This document shows, piece after piece, positions 1 through 7,750 of a stretch of 64,000 bases of DNA. A model generated the notes under the pieces. It ran no database searches and was not told the origin of the DNA. It saw nothing but the letters and a program-made list of their open reading frames with translations. A program made the translations under genes and the position numbers. Origin of the DNA: Gammaproteobacteria bacterium (lineage in GTDB: Bacteria; Pseudomonadota; Gammaproteobacteria; Pseudomonadales; Pseudohongiellaceae); assembly GCA_030682575.1 (NCBI GenBank), contig JAUXNX010000012.1, forward strand, positions 434,001-498,000, in the 5' to 3' direction. The first letter of the stretch is position 1, and every line of letters starts with the position of its first letter.

Positions 1-2
1 CG

Positions 3-1613
3 GGTGAGGTCCTGTGGATGTGGAGACCGCAGGAAGGGGAACGCTTCGAACGCGCGCCACGCAAGGGCGCTGGCCGTGGAGTGGCCTACTACCGTAACGG
101 AGACAAGACACGGATCATTGACGTCACTCCGGGTTACCACCTGGTTTCGCTGGACGCCAAAACCGGTATTCCAGACCCAAGCTTCGGCAACAACGGCATC
201 GTAGACCTGATGGTCGGCCTGAGAAATGCCGTAGATGACAGATATCCCAACATCGACATCGGCATGTCCGCGCCACCCTTTGTCATGAATGACGTGATTG
301 TTGTCGGGGCGGCACACGCCACTGGCGGTCGCCCGCGCTCCAAGATCAATGTCAAAGGTGATGTCCGCGGTTTCGATGTGCACACCGGTGAACTGCTGTG
401 GACCTTCCACACCATCCCGGAAGCAGGTGAAGTGGGCTTTGAGTCCTGGCTGGAAAACAGTGCGGAATATACCGGCAATACCGGCGTCTGGGCGCCGATA
501 TCCGGAGATCCTGATCTGGGCATGGTTTACCTGCCGGTAGAAGACCCCACTGGCGACTACTACGGTGGTGACCGCCCCGGCTCCAACCTGTTCTCCAGCA
601 GCATCGTCGCTCTGGATGTCAGAACCGGTGAGCGTCGCTGGCACTATCAGCTTATTCACCACGACATCTGGGACTGGGACGTACCTGCAGCGCCGGTACT
701 TGCCGATCTGCCCAACGGCCGCAAGGTCATCATGTCTGTGACGAAACAAGCCTTCGTCTACACCTTCGACAGAGAGACTGGCGAGCCAATCTGGCCAATT
801 GAAGAGCGTCCGGTACCAGGTGGTGACGTTCCTGGCGAGTGGTATTCGCTGACTCAGCCCTTCCCTACTCGTCCTGCAGCGTTTGATCGTCAGGGCTTTA
901 CTGAAGAGGACCTGATTGATTTCACGCCGCAACTGCGTGCGCTGGCACTGGAATCCATTCAAGGCTTCCGACTCAGCCCAAGCCTCTACTCGCCTCCTTC
1001 TCTGGCCGAAGCGCCGGATGGTACACGTGGGCTGCTGAGCCTGCCTTCTTCCACGGGCGGCGCCAACTGGGAAGGTTCTGCGCTTGATCCGGAAACGGGC
1101 ATTCTCTACGTCCCTTCCAGAACAACACTGCAACTCTTGTCATTGGCAAAGAACCCGGCATCGGATATCGATTTCAGCCAGGGCACTGCGTTCCGCGTAC
1201 CGCGAGTTGAGGGTCTGGACATCGTCAAACCGCCATACGGCCGCGTCACCGCTATCGACATGAACTCCGGTGAACATCTATGGTGGGTTGCCAACGCAGG
1301 TACTCCCGATCGCATCGCCAATCACCCGCTTCTGGCGGGCGTTGACCTGCCCGACACCGGTGTGCCTACGCGCTCAGGCATCCTGTTGACCAAGACATTG
1401 TTGTTCGTCGCCGAAGGCATCGGTACCGCCGACGCTGGCCCGAAAATGCGTGTCATCAACAAGGAAACCGGCGAAGTCCTGATGACCATGGATTTGCCGG
1501 ACAACCAAACCGGCCTGCCCTTCACCTACGAGCACAATGGCAAGCAATACCTGGCACTGTTCGTCGGTGGCAGAACCAATCCTGCACAATTGGTGGCTTA
1601 CACCCTACCGTAA
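3..1613 (+). CDS. PQQ-dependent glucose-dehydrogenase-type quinoprotein, 5' partial
   Basis: C-terminal ~537 residues of a periplasmic PQQ-dependent dehydrogenase; the reading frame is open to the left edge, so the true start lies outside the window. The frame carries PQQ-propeller motifs (HHDIWDWDVPAAP around residue 215; repeated TGE/TGx-W blade motifs such as TGELLWTF and TGEPIWPI) and a QPFPTRPAAFDRQG-type segment, which is characteristic of soluble or membrane glucose-dehydrogenase-like quinoproteins. These oxidise sugars or alcohols and pass electrons to quinone or cytochrome. No CxxCH haem motif is present in the visible part, so it is not a quinohaemoprotein at this end. The substrate cannot be told from sequence. 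The gene ends in TAA and is followed by a REP-like palindrome and a strong terminator. Confidence 0.9.
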   Translation, partial: GEVLWMWRPQEGERFERAPRKGAGRGVAYYRNGDKTRIIDVTPGYHLVSLDAKTGIPDPSFGNNGIVDLMVGLRNAVDDRYPNIDIGMSAPPFVMNDVIVVGAAHATGGRPRSKINVKGDVRGFDVHTGELLWTFHTIPEAGEVGFESWLENSAEYTGNTGVWAPISGDPDLGMVYLPVEDPTGDYYGGDRPGSNLFSSSIVALDVRTGERRWHYQLIHHDIWDWDVPAAPVLADLPNGRKVIMSVTKQAFVYTFDRETGEPIWPIEERPVPGGDVPGEWYSLTQPFPTRPAAFDRQGFTEEDLIDFTPQLRALALESIQGFRLSPSLYSPPSLAEAPDGTRGLLSLPSSTGGANWEGSALDPETGILYVPSRTTLQLLSLAKNPASDIDFSQGTAFRVPRVEGLDIVKPPYGRVTAIDMNSGEHLWWVANAGTPDRIANHPLLAGVDLPDTGVPTRSGILLTKTLLFVAEGIGTADAGPKMRVINKETGEVLMTMDLPDNQTGLPFTYEHNGKQYLALFVGGRTNPAQLVAYTLP

Positions 1614-1630
1614 GCCAGCAAGGATTTCCC

Positions 1631-1654
1631 TGCAGGAGCGAGCTTGCTCGCGAA
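1631..1654. repeat. REP-like palindrome
   Basis: GC-rich palindrome with core GCGAGC-TT-GCTCGC, preceded by GCAG, lying 17 bases after the PQQ dehydrogenase stop. It closely resembles the REP elements common in Pseudomonas intergenic regions. A related copy with core GCGAGC-CCT-GCTCGC lies at 9273-9298. No RAYT transposase is seen in the window. Confidence 0.6.
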
Positions 1655-1658
1655 TAAA

Positions 1659-1696
1659 AACGCCCCGGGCTGAAGAAATTTCGCCCGGGGCGTTTC
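1659..1696 (+). terminator. Intrinsic terminator after PQQ dehydrogenase
   Basis: Perfect 12-bp stem AACGCCCCGGGC / GCCCGGGGCGTT with a 12-nt loop, followed by TTC. Very stable. It closes the upstream gene and, being symmetrical, could act in both directions. Confidence 0.8.
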
Positions 1697-1767
1697 GTCT
1701 GCGGAAGAGCATTTTTCGAGGCCCCGAGCCTTACCCCAGAACATTATACATCGAGAGGACAACGCCA

Positions 1768-1959
1768 ATGGATATTCAGGTCAGTGGAATTCTGGGATTG
1801 CTTTGGCTGGTAGTGGTCGTATGGGCAATCCTTCAGGTCGCCCAGAGCTCCGCCAGCGGAATGGCAAAATTGTTGTGGATATTACTGATGCTGTTCCTGC
1901 CGGTCATCGGCGTGATCATATGGTATTTGATGGGGCCGAAGTCTTCGAAAATGAGGTAG
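1768..1959 (+). CDS. Small PLDc_N-like membrane protein (63 aa)
   Basis: Short two-helix membrane protein (helices about residues 5-25 and 33-55) ending in a basic tail. The central pattern KLLWILLMLFLPVIGVIIWYLMGP is typical of the PLDc_N (phospholipase D nuclease N-terminal) domain found alone in small bacterial membrane proteins or ahead of cardiolipin synthases; no catalytic HKD domain follows here. The ATG at 1768 is preceded by GAGAGGA at about 10 nt, which decides the start; longer upstream readings have no such site. The gene is monocistronic, between a terminator and a convergent DUF5916 gene. Role unknown. Confidence 0.75.
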   Translation: MDIQVSGILGLLWLVVVVWAILQVAQSSASGMAKLLWILLMLFLPVIGVIIWYLMGPKSSKMR

Positions 1960-2000
1960 CAGGATCAAGGGGTCAGGTTACTTGATCCGCTTGATCCTGC
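1959..2000. terminator. Hairpin between convergent genes
   Basis: Inverted repeat GCAGGATCAAG (1959-1969) / CTTGATCCTGC (1990-2000) in the short gap between the small membrane protein gene and the DUF5916 gene. CTTGATC occurs four times between 1981 and 2017. It could be a bidirectional terminator, but there is no clear U-tract. Confidence 0.4.
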
Positions 2001-2016
2001 CCCCTTGATCCTTGAT

Positions 2017-4311
2017 CTAAAACCGCAGCGTGTAATTCACCTTCACCGCACCGCCCCGTGACAGCGTCGAAAACCGGCTGTCGCTCAGTGGGCCATCGTC
2101 ATACATCCAGTTGTTGCTCCACACCAGGAAGATGTCGTTGCCCGGCTGCACTATCCAGCGGACGCGAGCGTAAATGCCGACAACATCCGAAAGATCATCA
2201 TACTGAACGTTGCCGGTGATGGCGGTCCAGGGACTCAGATTCCATGCCCAGGACAGGCGCACCAGGTTGGTGTCAAAGTTGCCTTGCGGCAGTGTCACAT
2301 CGTTGTGCTGAAAATCGGCGGTCAGCGAGACGCCTCTGCGTGAACGGATGGTGCCGGACAGTTGGACGCTATCACGGTCACCGCCCCAGAACTCAGAGTG
2401 TTCGTAATTCATGCTGCCAGACAGCATCCGGCGACCGGCAGTGCTGAAATTGGCAGACCATTTATCAGAATGGTAGTCACCGGGCTGGATGCGAATGGCC
2501 TCATCACCACTGCCATAAATTGTGAAAACCCTGTCCAGATGTTCAAAGTTGCGACCGACCTCCACGGACAGACGGTCACCACTTTCAAAGTTCAGTTGCA
2601 GAGGTTTGATATCGACATTGCGAGTCAGCAGGCGGTTATCCAGGTCAGTCAGGTACTCGAAATAAATCTGATGTTCAGTTTGGCGGATCAGCTCCCAGTG
2701 TTGGGGGCGTGGTGCTATTGTCAGTGTCGGTTGGTGTCTTCGAAAACCTCGGCGCTCCACGAAGCCAAGAGCCGGGTCCCATTGCTCACCAAATTCACGA
2801 TGTGATGAATGCAGTCGAATCAGGTCATTCGGGAAAGACCAGCGTATGCCGCGGGATCGCCGCTCGGATGAAGTCAGATCACCACCGGTGGCTGGGTCGG
2901 TATGGTAAAGCAAAAAGCCTTCGATCTGAGCATTGTACTGACCGAGGAATTGCGAAGTGTAGAAGTCAAAGTCCGCTCCTACCGTGTGGCGGTCAGACAA
3001 TATTCCATCCTCGGGGATATCCTCTGAAGCTCTTCGTGTATAGATCATGCCGACGTGTGACTGTTGAAACAGGCTGCGTTTCACCCGTCCGACTGTAAAA
3101 TCCTCGGCTGCCCAGGGGCGCACGGAACCATCTCTGTTTTCGAGCTCAGTGTCTCCTGTACGCACCTGGTAGAGGCCCAACTCGTAATTTCCGACCTGAC
3201 CACCGAGGCGTCCGCCGAAATCTATCGGCACTTCCTGGCCATCCACAAGACCAATCCGACGACTGAAAAAAGGATCGGCCCAGTTGAACGCGAATACACC
3301 TGACCCCTCAAGAAAGAATTCACGCTGTTCCGGAAAACGCAGCGGAAAACGCGTGAGGTTGACTTGACGATTGTCGACCTCTACCTCGGCGAAGTCCGTA
3401 TTCAGTGTCAGTGCACCACGCAGGGATGGTGTCAGTGAGTACGTGATATCAATGCCTGCCTTGGCATCGCTACCGCTGGCAGCACCAGCGGCAGGGCCAC
3501 TGTTGGTCGAGGCATTGATGTAAGGTTTGAGCTCGATACCGCGGCCCTGGTTGATGTCGCTCAGCCCTTGCAGTTCGCCGGTATAGACCGGTCGGAACAA
3601 ACCTTCGGTACGACGCCAGCCATTCCAGAGAATCTCTTCGTTGTAGCGTCGTATAGTGCGCTGGAAATTGATCCCCCATGCATCCAGAGAGGGGTCGAAG
3701 TTCAGAGTTGAAAAGGGGATGCGTATTTCCACTGACCAGCCGTCAGGCTGGATTGCAGTCCTCATGTTCCAGATGCCGTTCCAGCGCTTGTTGAAGCCAC
3801 CCCCTCCCTCGATAAGGCCATCACCGAGCAGACCTGCAGGATTGGTTTCGAAGAAATAACCGGTGCGATTGTCACCAAAGGTACTGATGATCCACATGAA
3901 ACGGTCATCGGTGCCCAGTCCGGCATCACGCTGCAACTGGTAGGCAAGGATGCCATCAGGATCGGAGTCGTACAGCATGGCGCCAATGTACAGGGCCTGG
4001 TCGTCGTAAAGAATACGGACTTCGGTCGGCTCACTCGGCACTCCGCCTTCGACAGGCTCCTGCTGGCGGAATTCCGTGATTGGGCGCGCCAGTGCCCAGG
4101 CCTCCTCGTCAAGGAAACCGTCAAGCCGTACGTTCATTTCCGCCGGTATCCGGGATGCCTGAACGCTGGGTCGGACTTCGGAGGTGACAATGTTGTCCTG
4201 TGCAAGACTGAACGGCGACATGAGTGCAGCTGTCAGCAGGAGCACTGAAAATGTTGATATTCCACTACCAGGACATCTCCGATACTGGATGCCGAATTGA
4301 TCTCTGTGCAT
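2017..4311 (-). CDS. DUF5916 outer-membrane protein with CBM9-like domain (764 aa)
   Basis: Two-part protein. Residues about 55-210 form a carbohydrate-binding family 9-like beta-sandwich (IPAEMNVRLDGFLDEEAW, LYIGAMLYDSDP, WSVEIRIPFSTLNF); the rest is the DUF5916 part with many alternating strands, ending VNYTLRF with the C-terminal phenylalanine expected of BAM-assembled beta-barrels. An ATG at 4311 has GGAGGTG 2-3 nt further upstream than the minimal spacing and gives a start with a hydrophobic signal segment (STFSVLLLTAALMSPFSLAQ). A reading from 4428 adds 39 residues with no support and is rejected. The family occurs widely in Gammaproteobacteria and Bacteroidetes; its function is undefined, and binding of glycans or an outer-membrane role is inference. 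Confidence 0.85.
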   Translation of the reverse strand: MHRDQFGIQYRRCPGSGISTFSVLLLTAALMSPFSLAQDNIVTSEVRPSVQASRIPAEMNVRLDGFLDEEAWALARPITEFRQQEPVEGGVPSEPTEVRILYDDQALYIGAMLYDSDPDGILAYQLQRDAGLGTDDRFMWIISTFGDNRTGYFFETNPAGLLGDGLIEGGGGFNKRWNGIWNMRTAIQPDGWSVEIRIPFSTLNFDPSLDAWGINFQRTIRRYNEEILWNGWRRTEGLFRPVYTGELQGLSDINQGRGIELKPYINASTNSGPAAGAASGSDAKAGIDITYSLTPSLRGALTLNTDFAEVEVDNRQVNLTRFPLRFPEQREFFLEGSGVFAFNWADPFFSRRIGLVDGQEVPIDFGGRLGGQVGNYELGLYQVRTGDTELENRDGSVRPWAAEDFTVGRVKRSLFQQSHVGMIYTRRASEDIPEDGILSDRHTVGADFDFYTSQFLGQYNAQIEGFLLYHTDPATGGDLTSSERRSRGIRWSFPNDLIRLHSSHREFGEQWDPALGFVERRGFRRHQPTLTIAPRPQHWELIRQTEHQIYFEYLTDLDNRLLTRNVDIKPLQLNFESGDRLSVEVGRNFEHLDRVFTIYGSGDEAIRIQPGDYHSDKWSANFSTAGRRMLSGSMNYEHSEFWGGDRDSVQLSGTIRSRRGVSLTADFQHNDVTLPQGNFDTNLVRLSWAWNLSPWTAITGNVQYDDLSDVVGIYARVRWIVQPGNDIFLVWSNNWMYDDGPLSDSRFSTLSRGGAVKVNYTLRF

Positions 4312-4514
4312 TACACCTCCCAAAGTATTGTCACTTTCACGACCCACCGCCGCCAACGCAACATCTGCCTTCATAAATACACCGCCACTCACAAACCCAA
4401 ACAATTTGCTGTGACGACCAAACCGCAATACTAACGCCAGATTACCACTGAGCAGACCACCAACCGGAAAGCCAGCACTACTGGTATCGTTGAGCTCTCA
4501 TTCGTACAGATCTC

Positions 4515-6203
4515 TCAACCTTCCAGAAGCGCACAGCCCGACTCGGCCTGCATTGCAATTTCTCCGATATCTACACGCTGCGCTGTTCTCACTCCCGCCA
4601 GAGCAGCCCCGAGCGCCCCATCAAGACCGTAACTGTCAGGGACAAAGGCCGGCCGCCCCTCAGCGTTGGCGAATGCTGTCCAATAGGCGAGTATCACCTG
4701 AGGACCATTCGTCAAAGTGACTTCGTGCGTCTGACCGCTCGCCAATTGTTCGGCGATACGCTGGCGTTGTGACGCGCTCATACCGAAAAACAGATGATCC
4801 GCCAACCCATTTGCATCCTCCACGCGAACACAGCCCGAACTCAGGTTACGGTTCGCCTGCAGAAACAGTTGCTGGCTGGGAGTGTCATGCAGATATATTG
4901 AAAACGGGTTGGGCAAGCGAAACACCATCTGTCCCAGCGGATTGGTTGGCCCTGGGGGTTGACGCAGGATGATGCCTTGGGGGCTGTTCCAGTCTATGCG
5001 TTGCGGGTCCAGCAGATTGCCCTGGGCATCCAGTGCGTGTATGCCGCGCTCCACAAGGTAATCCGGGTTGCGGCGTATCTGCGGCAATATGTCTTCGCGC
5101 AGAATAGTCGGGGGTACGGTCCAGCTTGGGTTCAGTGTGACGCGGTTGATATGCGACACCATTGCCGGGGTTGGTCTTCTGGGCCTCCCTGCCTGCACGC
5201 GCGCCTGCCAGATCGAATCGTTGCCACGCAGCAGTTGGATATGTCCGCTGGCCACGTTGATCAATAACAGATACTCGCTGCGCCGCGCGTTTATCCAGCG
5301 CAACCGCTCAAGGTTTATCTGCACCTGTTGCACGCGCTGCGCTGGCGATATATTCAACGCCCTGATGGTTTGGGGGCCAATTATGCCATCTACCTGTAAC
5401 CCCTGATTGGCCTGAAAGAGGCGCAGTGCATCCTCCAGCGCCGCGTCATATCTCCATGTTGCTGCAATTGTTGATGAACTTGTCGAAGCCGGTGTCGTGA
5501 CGGGGGCTTCCAACATGAAGCCATCCTGCTGCAACTGCTTCGCTATCTGCTCTATTCGCTCGTCACTCATGCCCGGACGCAGCAACGGCCCCGGCGGCAC
5601 AGTCGGACGCGAAGGAGTGTGTCGGTCCATTGTGGCGTACGCCGCGCGCAGGTCGCGGTACTGACGCAGCGCAGGACGTGCCTGTTCAAAAGAGGCGCTT
5701 ATCCCTTCCCTGAGCCCGGTAGTGGCAAGTTCTGACAGCGCTGGGAGTGGTGGTGCCGATCGCAGCGCATCGGCCTGCCAGGATGGCTCATGCTGCTCCT
5801 GCGCCAGACGACCGCGGCTCAGATGCTCCAGCGCCAGCAGATACTGACTGGTGATCCGCAGTTCGGCGCAGAAATCCACAGGAGCCTTGGCCCGCAATGC
5901 GAATCCGTACTCCTCTGGATCAAGGCCATCCAGGATCAGTTCGGCAAGCTCTGTCTGCAGAACAGTCAGCAGCTGCGGATCCTGCCAAAGAGCCCCATAG
6001 GCAGTGCTCACATAGAGCTCTGTCAGTGCAGTGTGCAGATCCACAGATCTGAGCGTGGGGAGACTGGTACAGGACTGCTCACCATGGTCAGCCAGAAACT
6101 GTTCCAGGTTTGCGGAAGTCAGGTTGTCGGCGGCACGAACCGCAGAACTGGTGAAAACGCTGCACAGAAGTAGCTGAAAAAAGATTGTGCGATGCCCGAT
6201 CAA
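4515..6203 (-). CDS. L,D-transpeptidase, YcbB/LdtD type (562 aa)
   Basis: Secreted peptidoglycan-remodelling enzyme forming 3-3 cross-links or attaching substrates at mDAP. Order: signal peptide (1-24, ending VRA), a scaffold region, a peptidoglycan-binding domain about residues 240-290 (LRLFQANQGLQVDGIIGPQTIRAL), then the YkuD catalytic domain with HDTPSQ and the nucleophile motif SSGCVRV near residue 455. The start is an unusual TTG at 6203, supported by CGGGAGG 7 nt upstream and by the signal peptide beginning straight after. Size and order match E. coli LdtD. A YkuD_2-type protein is transcribed divergently from about 150 bp away. Confidence 0.9.
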   Translation of the reverse strand: MIGHRTIFFQLLLCSVFTSSAVRAADNLTSANLEQFLADHGEQSCTSLPTLRSVDLHTALTELYVSTAYGALWQDPQLLTVLQTELAELILDGLDPEEYGFALRAKAPVDFCAELRITSQYLLALEHLSRGRLAQEQHEPSWQADALRSAPPLPALSELATTGLREGISASFEQARPALRQYRDLRAAYATMDRHTPSRPTVPPGPLLRPGMSDERIEQIAKQLQQDGFMLEAPVTTPASTSSSTIAATWRYDAALEDALRLFQANQGLQVDGIIGPQTIRALNISPAQRVQQVQINLERLRWINARRSEYLLLINVASGHIQLLRGNDSIWQARVQAGRPRRPTPAMVSHINRVTLNPSWTVPPTILREDILPQIRRNPDYLVERGIHALDAQGNLLDPQRIDWNSPQGIILRQPPGPTNPLGQMVFRLPNPFSIYLHDTPSQQLFLQANRNLSSGCVRVEDANGLADHLFFGMSASQRQRIAEQLASGQTHEVTLTNGPQVILAYWTAFANAEGRPAFVPDSYGLDGALGAALAGVRTAQRVDIGEIAMQAESGCALLEG

Positions 6204-6353
6204 CCGTTAACCTCCCGTCTTCAATTTGTGTGGCGCAACCGACCAGACGCGAAATCAGTTAAAACCTGCGGCAGCGGAGCCACCAATCGCGTTCATCCAG
6301 ATACCACGACCATACGGCAACAGGCCACTGCTTGCAAAACCGGAGAAAAATAA

Positions 6354-7094
6354 ATGCTGTTTCAGCAGTCTGGCACGAATGCTCCCAAGCGGCGGGGCAT
6401 TGTCAGCATTCTGTGCGCACTGGCGCTCACGTTCGGACTGAGTCCGGCATATTCCGACATTAAAAAGTTGCACACCCAACTGGCCAGCGCAGCGCCCGAA
6501 TTGAATCCCCTGGCGCTGCAGCACGCTGTGGCAGCCATGACGTGCGCCATCAATCATGGTGCGGAACCTGCCAGCCGGCTGGCCATCATCGACTTTTCGT
6601 TACCCTCTTCCGAGCAGCGACTGTGGTTGTTCGATCTGGACACCCAGTCCCTGATCCTGCGCGAACTGGTCGCTCATGGGCAGGGCTCGGGCGACAACTA
6701 TGCCAGTGAGTTCTCCAATATCGAGGGCAGCCACCAATCCAGCATCGGACTGTTCCGCACCCAGGAAAGCTATACCGGTCAACACGGCTACTCCCTGCGC
6801 ATGGATGGACTGGAACCCGGCATCAACGACCAGGCGCGCAGCCGTGCGATCGTCATCCACGGCGCTGACTATGTGGATGAAAGCTGGGTTGCACGCCAAG
6901 GTCGTATCGGCCGCAGTCACGGCTGCCCCGCCGTTCCACAGCACGCCATACGCACCGTCGTCGACAATCTCAAAGGCGGGCAATTCCTGTTTGCCTATTA
7001 CCCGGATGAGCAGTGGGTGCAGACTTCCGCCTATCTGAATTGCGCTGGGAGCGAGTCACCAAACCTGATCGCCTCGGGCAGGCAGATCCCCTGA
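6354..7094 (+). CDS. YkuD_2-family murein L,D-transpeptidase-like protein (246 aa)
   Basis: Secreted protein (N-terminal hydrophobic stretch ending LSPAYS) with the murein L,D-transpeptidase catalytic family pattern: SIGLFRT, GYSLRMDGLEPG, IVIHGADY and the nucleophile motif GRSHGCPAVP, which supplies the conserved His and Cys. It is distinct from the LdtD class and lacks a peptidoglycan-binding domain. Its divergent placement to the LdtD-type gene suggests shared control of cell-wall cross-linking, but no operator was identified in the 150-bp gap. Whether this subfamily is an active transpeptidase or an amidase-like hydrolase is unsettled. Confidence 0.85.
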   Translation: MLFQQSGTNAPKRRGIVSILCALALTFGLSPAYSDIKKLHTQLASAAPELNPLALQHAVAAMTCAINHGAEPASRLAIIDFSLPSSEQRLWLFDLDTQSLILRELVAHGQGSGDNYASEFSNIEGSHQSSIGLFRTQESYTGQHGYSLRMDGLEPGINDQARSRAIVIHGADYVDESWVARQGRIGRSHGCPAVPQHAIRTVVDNLKGGQFLFAYYPDEQWVQTSAYLNCAGSESPNLIASGRQIP

Positions 7095-7206
7095 TACGAA
7101 CAGCACTTGAAACGGCGCACAACGCACATACTGACTGTTATGCATTGCCTGATTCATTCGGCACTCTCTTTGAGAGAAGCTTGATCTTGTAGACGGAGTC
7201 GTAGCC

Positions 7207-7581
7207 GCGCAATTTGTCACCAGACACTTCATTGAAGTTCACCTGTTTCGGAAAGAACTGGCGCAGAAGTCCATTCGTATTCTCATTCAAGCCCCGCTCC
7301 CACGAGCTGTATGGATGTGCAAAGTACACATCACACGCCAGGCTCTTCGTTATCTGCCGTGATCGATAGCACCAGCGCTTTGAATGGCCTGAGCAGCGCG
7401 ATCGTGGCGGCCGTGACATGCTCCGCGCTTTTGCTTGCTACACGGCACGAGCGCGTGAATTTGATGACTCTCTACACAATAGTGACCAGTACACCTTTGT
7501 GCCCTTTGCCTATCACAGTATCGATTTCCCAGTGGCCTGCTTGCTCTTTCTCATCCACTATTGCCGGTCATTCATCTCTCT
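7207..7581 (-). pseudogene. IS30-family transposase remnant
   Basis: Degenerate C-terminal half of an IS30-type DDE transposase. On the minus strand one reads DE-stop-PAIVDEKEQAGHWEIDTVIGKG, then an in-frame TAG, later ITADN, then after a frame change and loss of about 12 codons ACDVYFAHPYSSWERGLNENT and LLRQFFPK. These are hallmark IS30 segments carrying catalytic D, D and E. Similarity stops at about 7207, after which the frame runs on into unrelated DNA to 7138. Two stops, one deletion and loss of both ends make it non-functional. No terminal inverted repeats were found. Confidence 0.85.
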
Positions 7582-7582
7582 A

Positions 7583-7750
7583 CTGATCGCCTCATTGTTG
7601 TACAGGTCAGGCTAGCGGCGCATCGAAGTCGCACGCCTGCGGGTGAGGGATGTGGACTTCGATCAGTTACAACTGCGAATCTGGTTCGGCAAGGGCTTCA
7701 AGCACCGGATTACTACCCTGGCCACCAAGTTGGCCCACCTTGTCCAATCA
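7583..7750 (+). pseudogene. Tyrosine recombinase (integron-integrase-like) remnant
   Basis: Plus-strand fragment reading LIASLLYRSG-stop-RRIEVARLRVRDVDF, then GKGFKHRITTLATKLAHLVQSQL. This fits the IntI/XerC-like core stretch LLYGTGLR..E.LRLRVKDVDF...GKGGKDRVTMLP, including the arginine and lysine box I region, with one in-frame TAG. The box II HxLRH and tyrosine part is absent; the fragment ends exactly where the convergent matB gene ends. It abuts the IS30 remnant and overlaps no intact gene. IntI-like rather than XerC/D-like is inference from the LRLRVKDVDF pattern. Confidence 0.65.
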
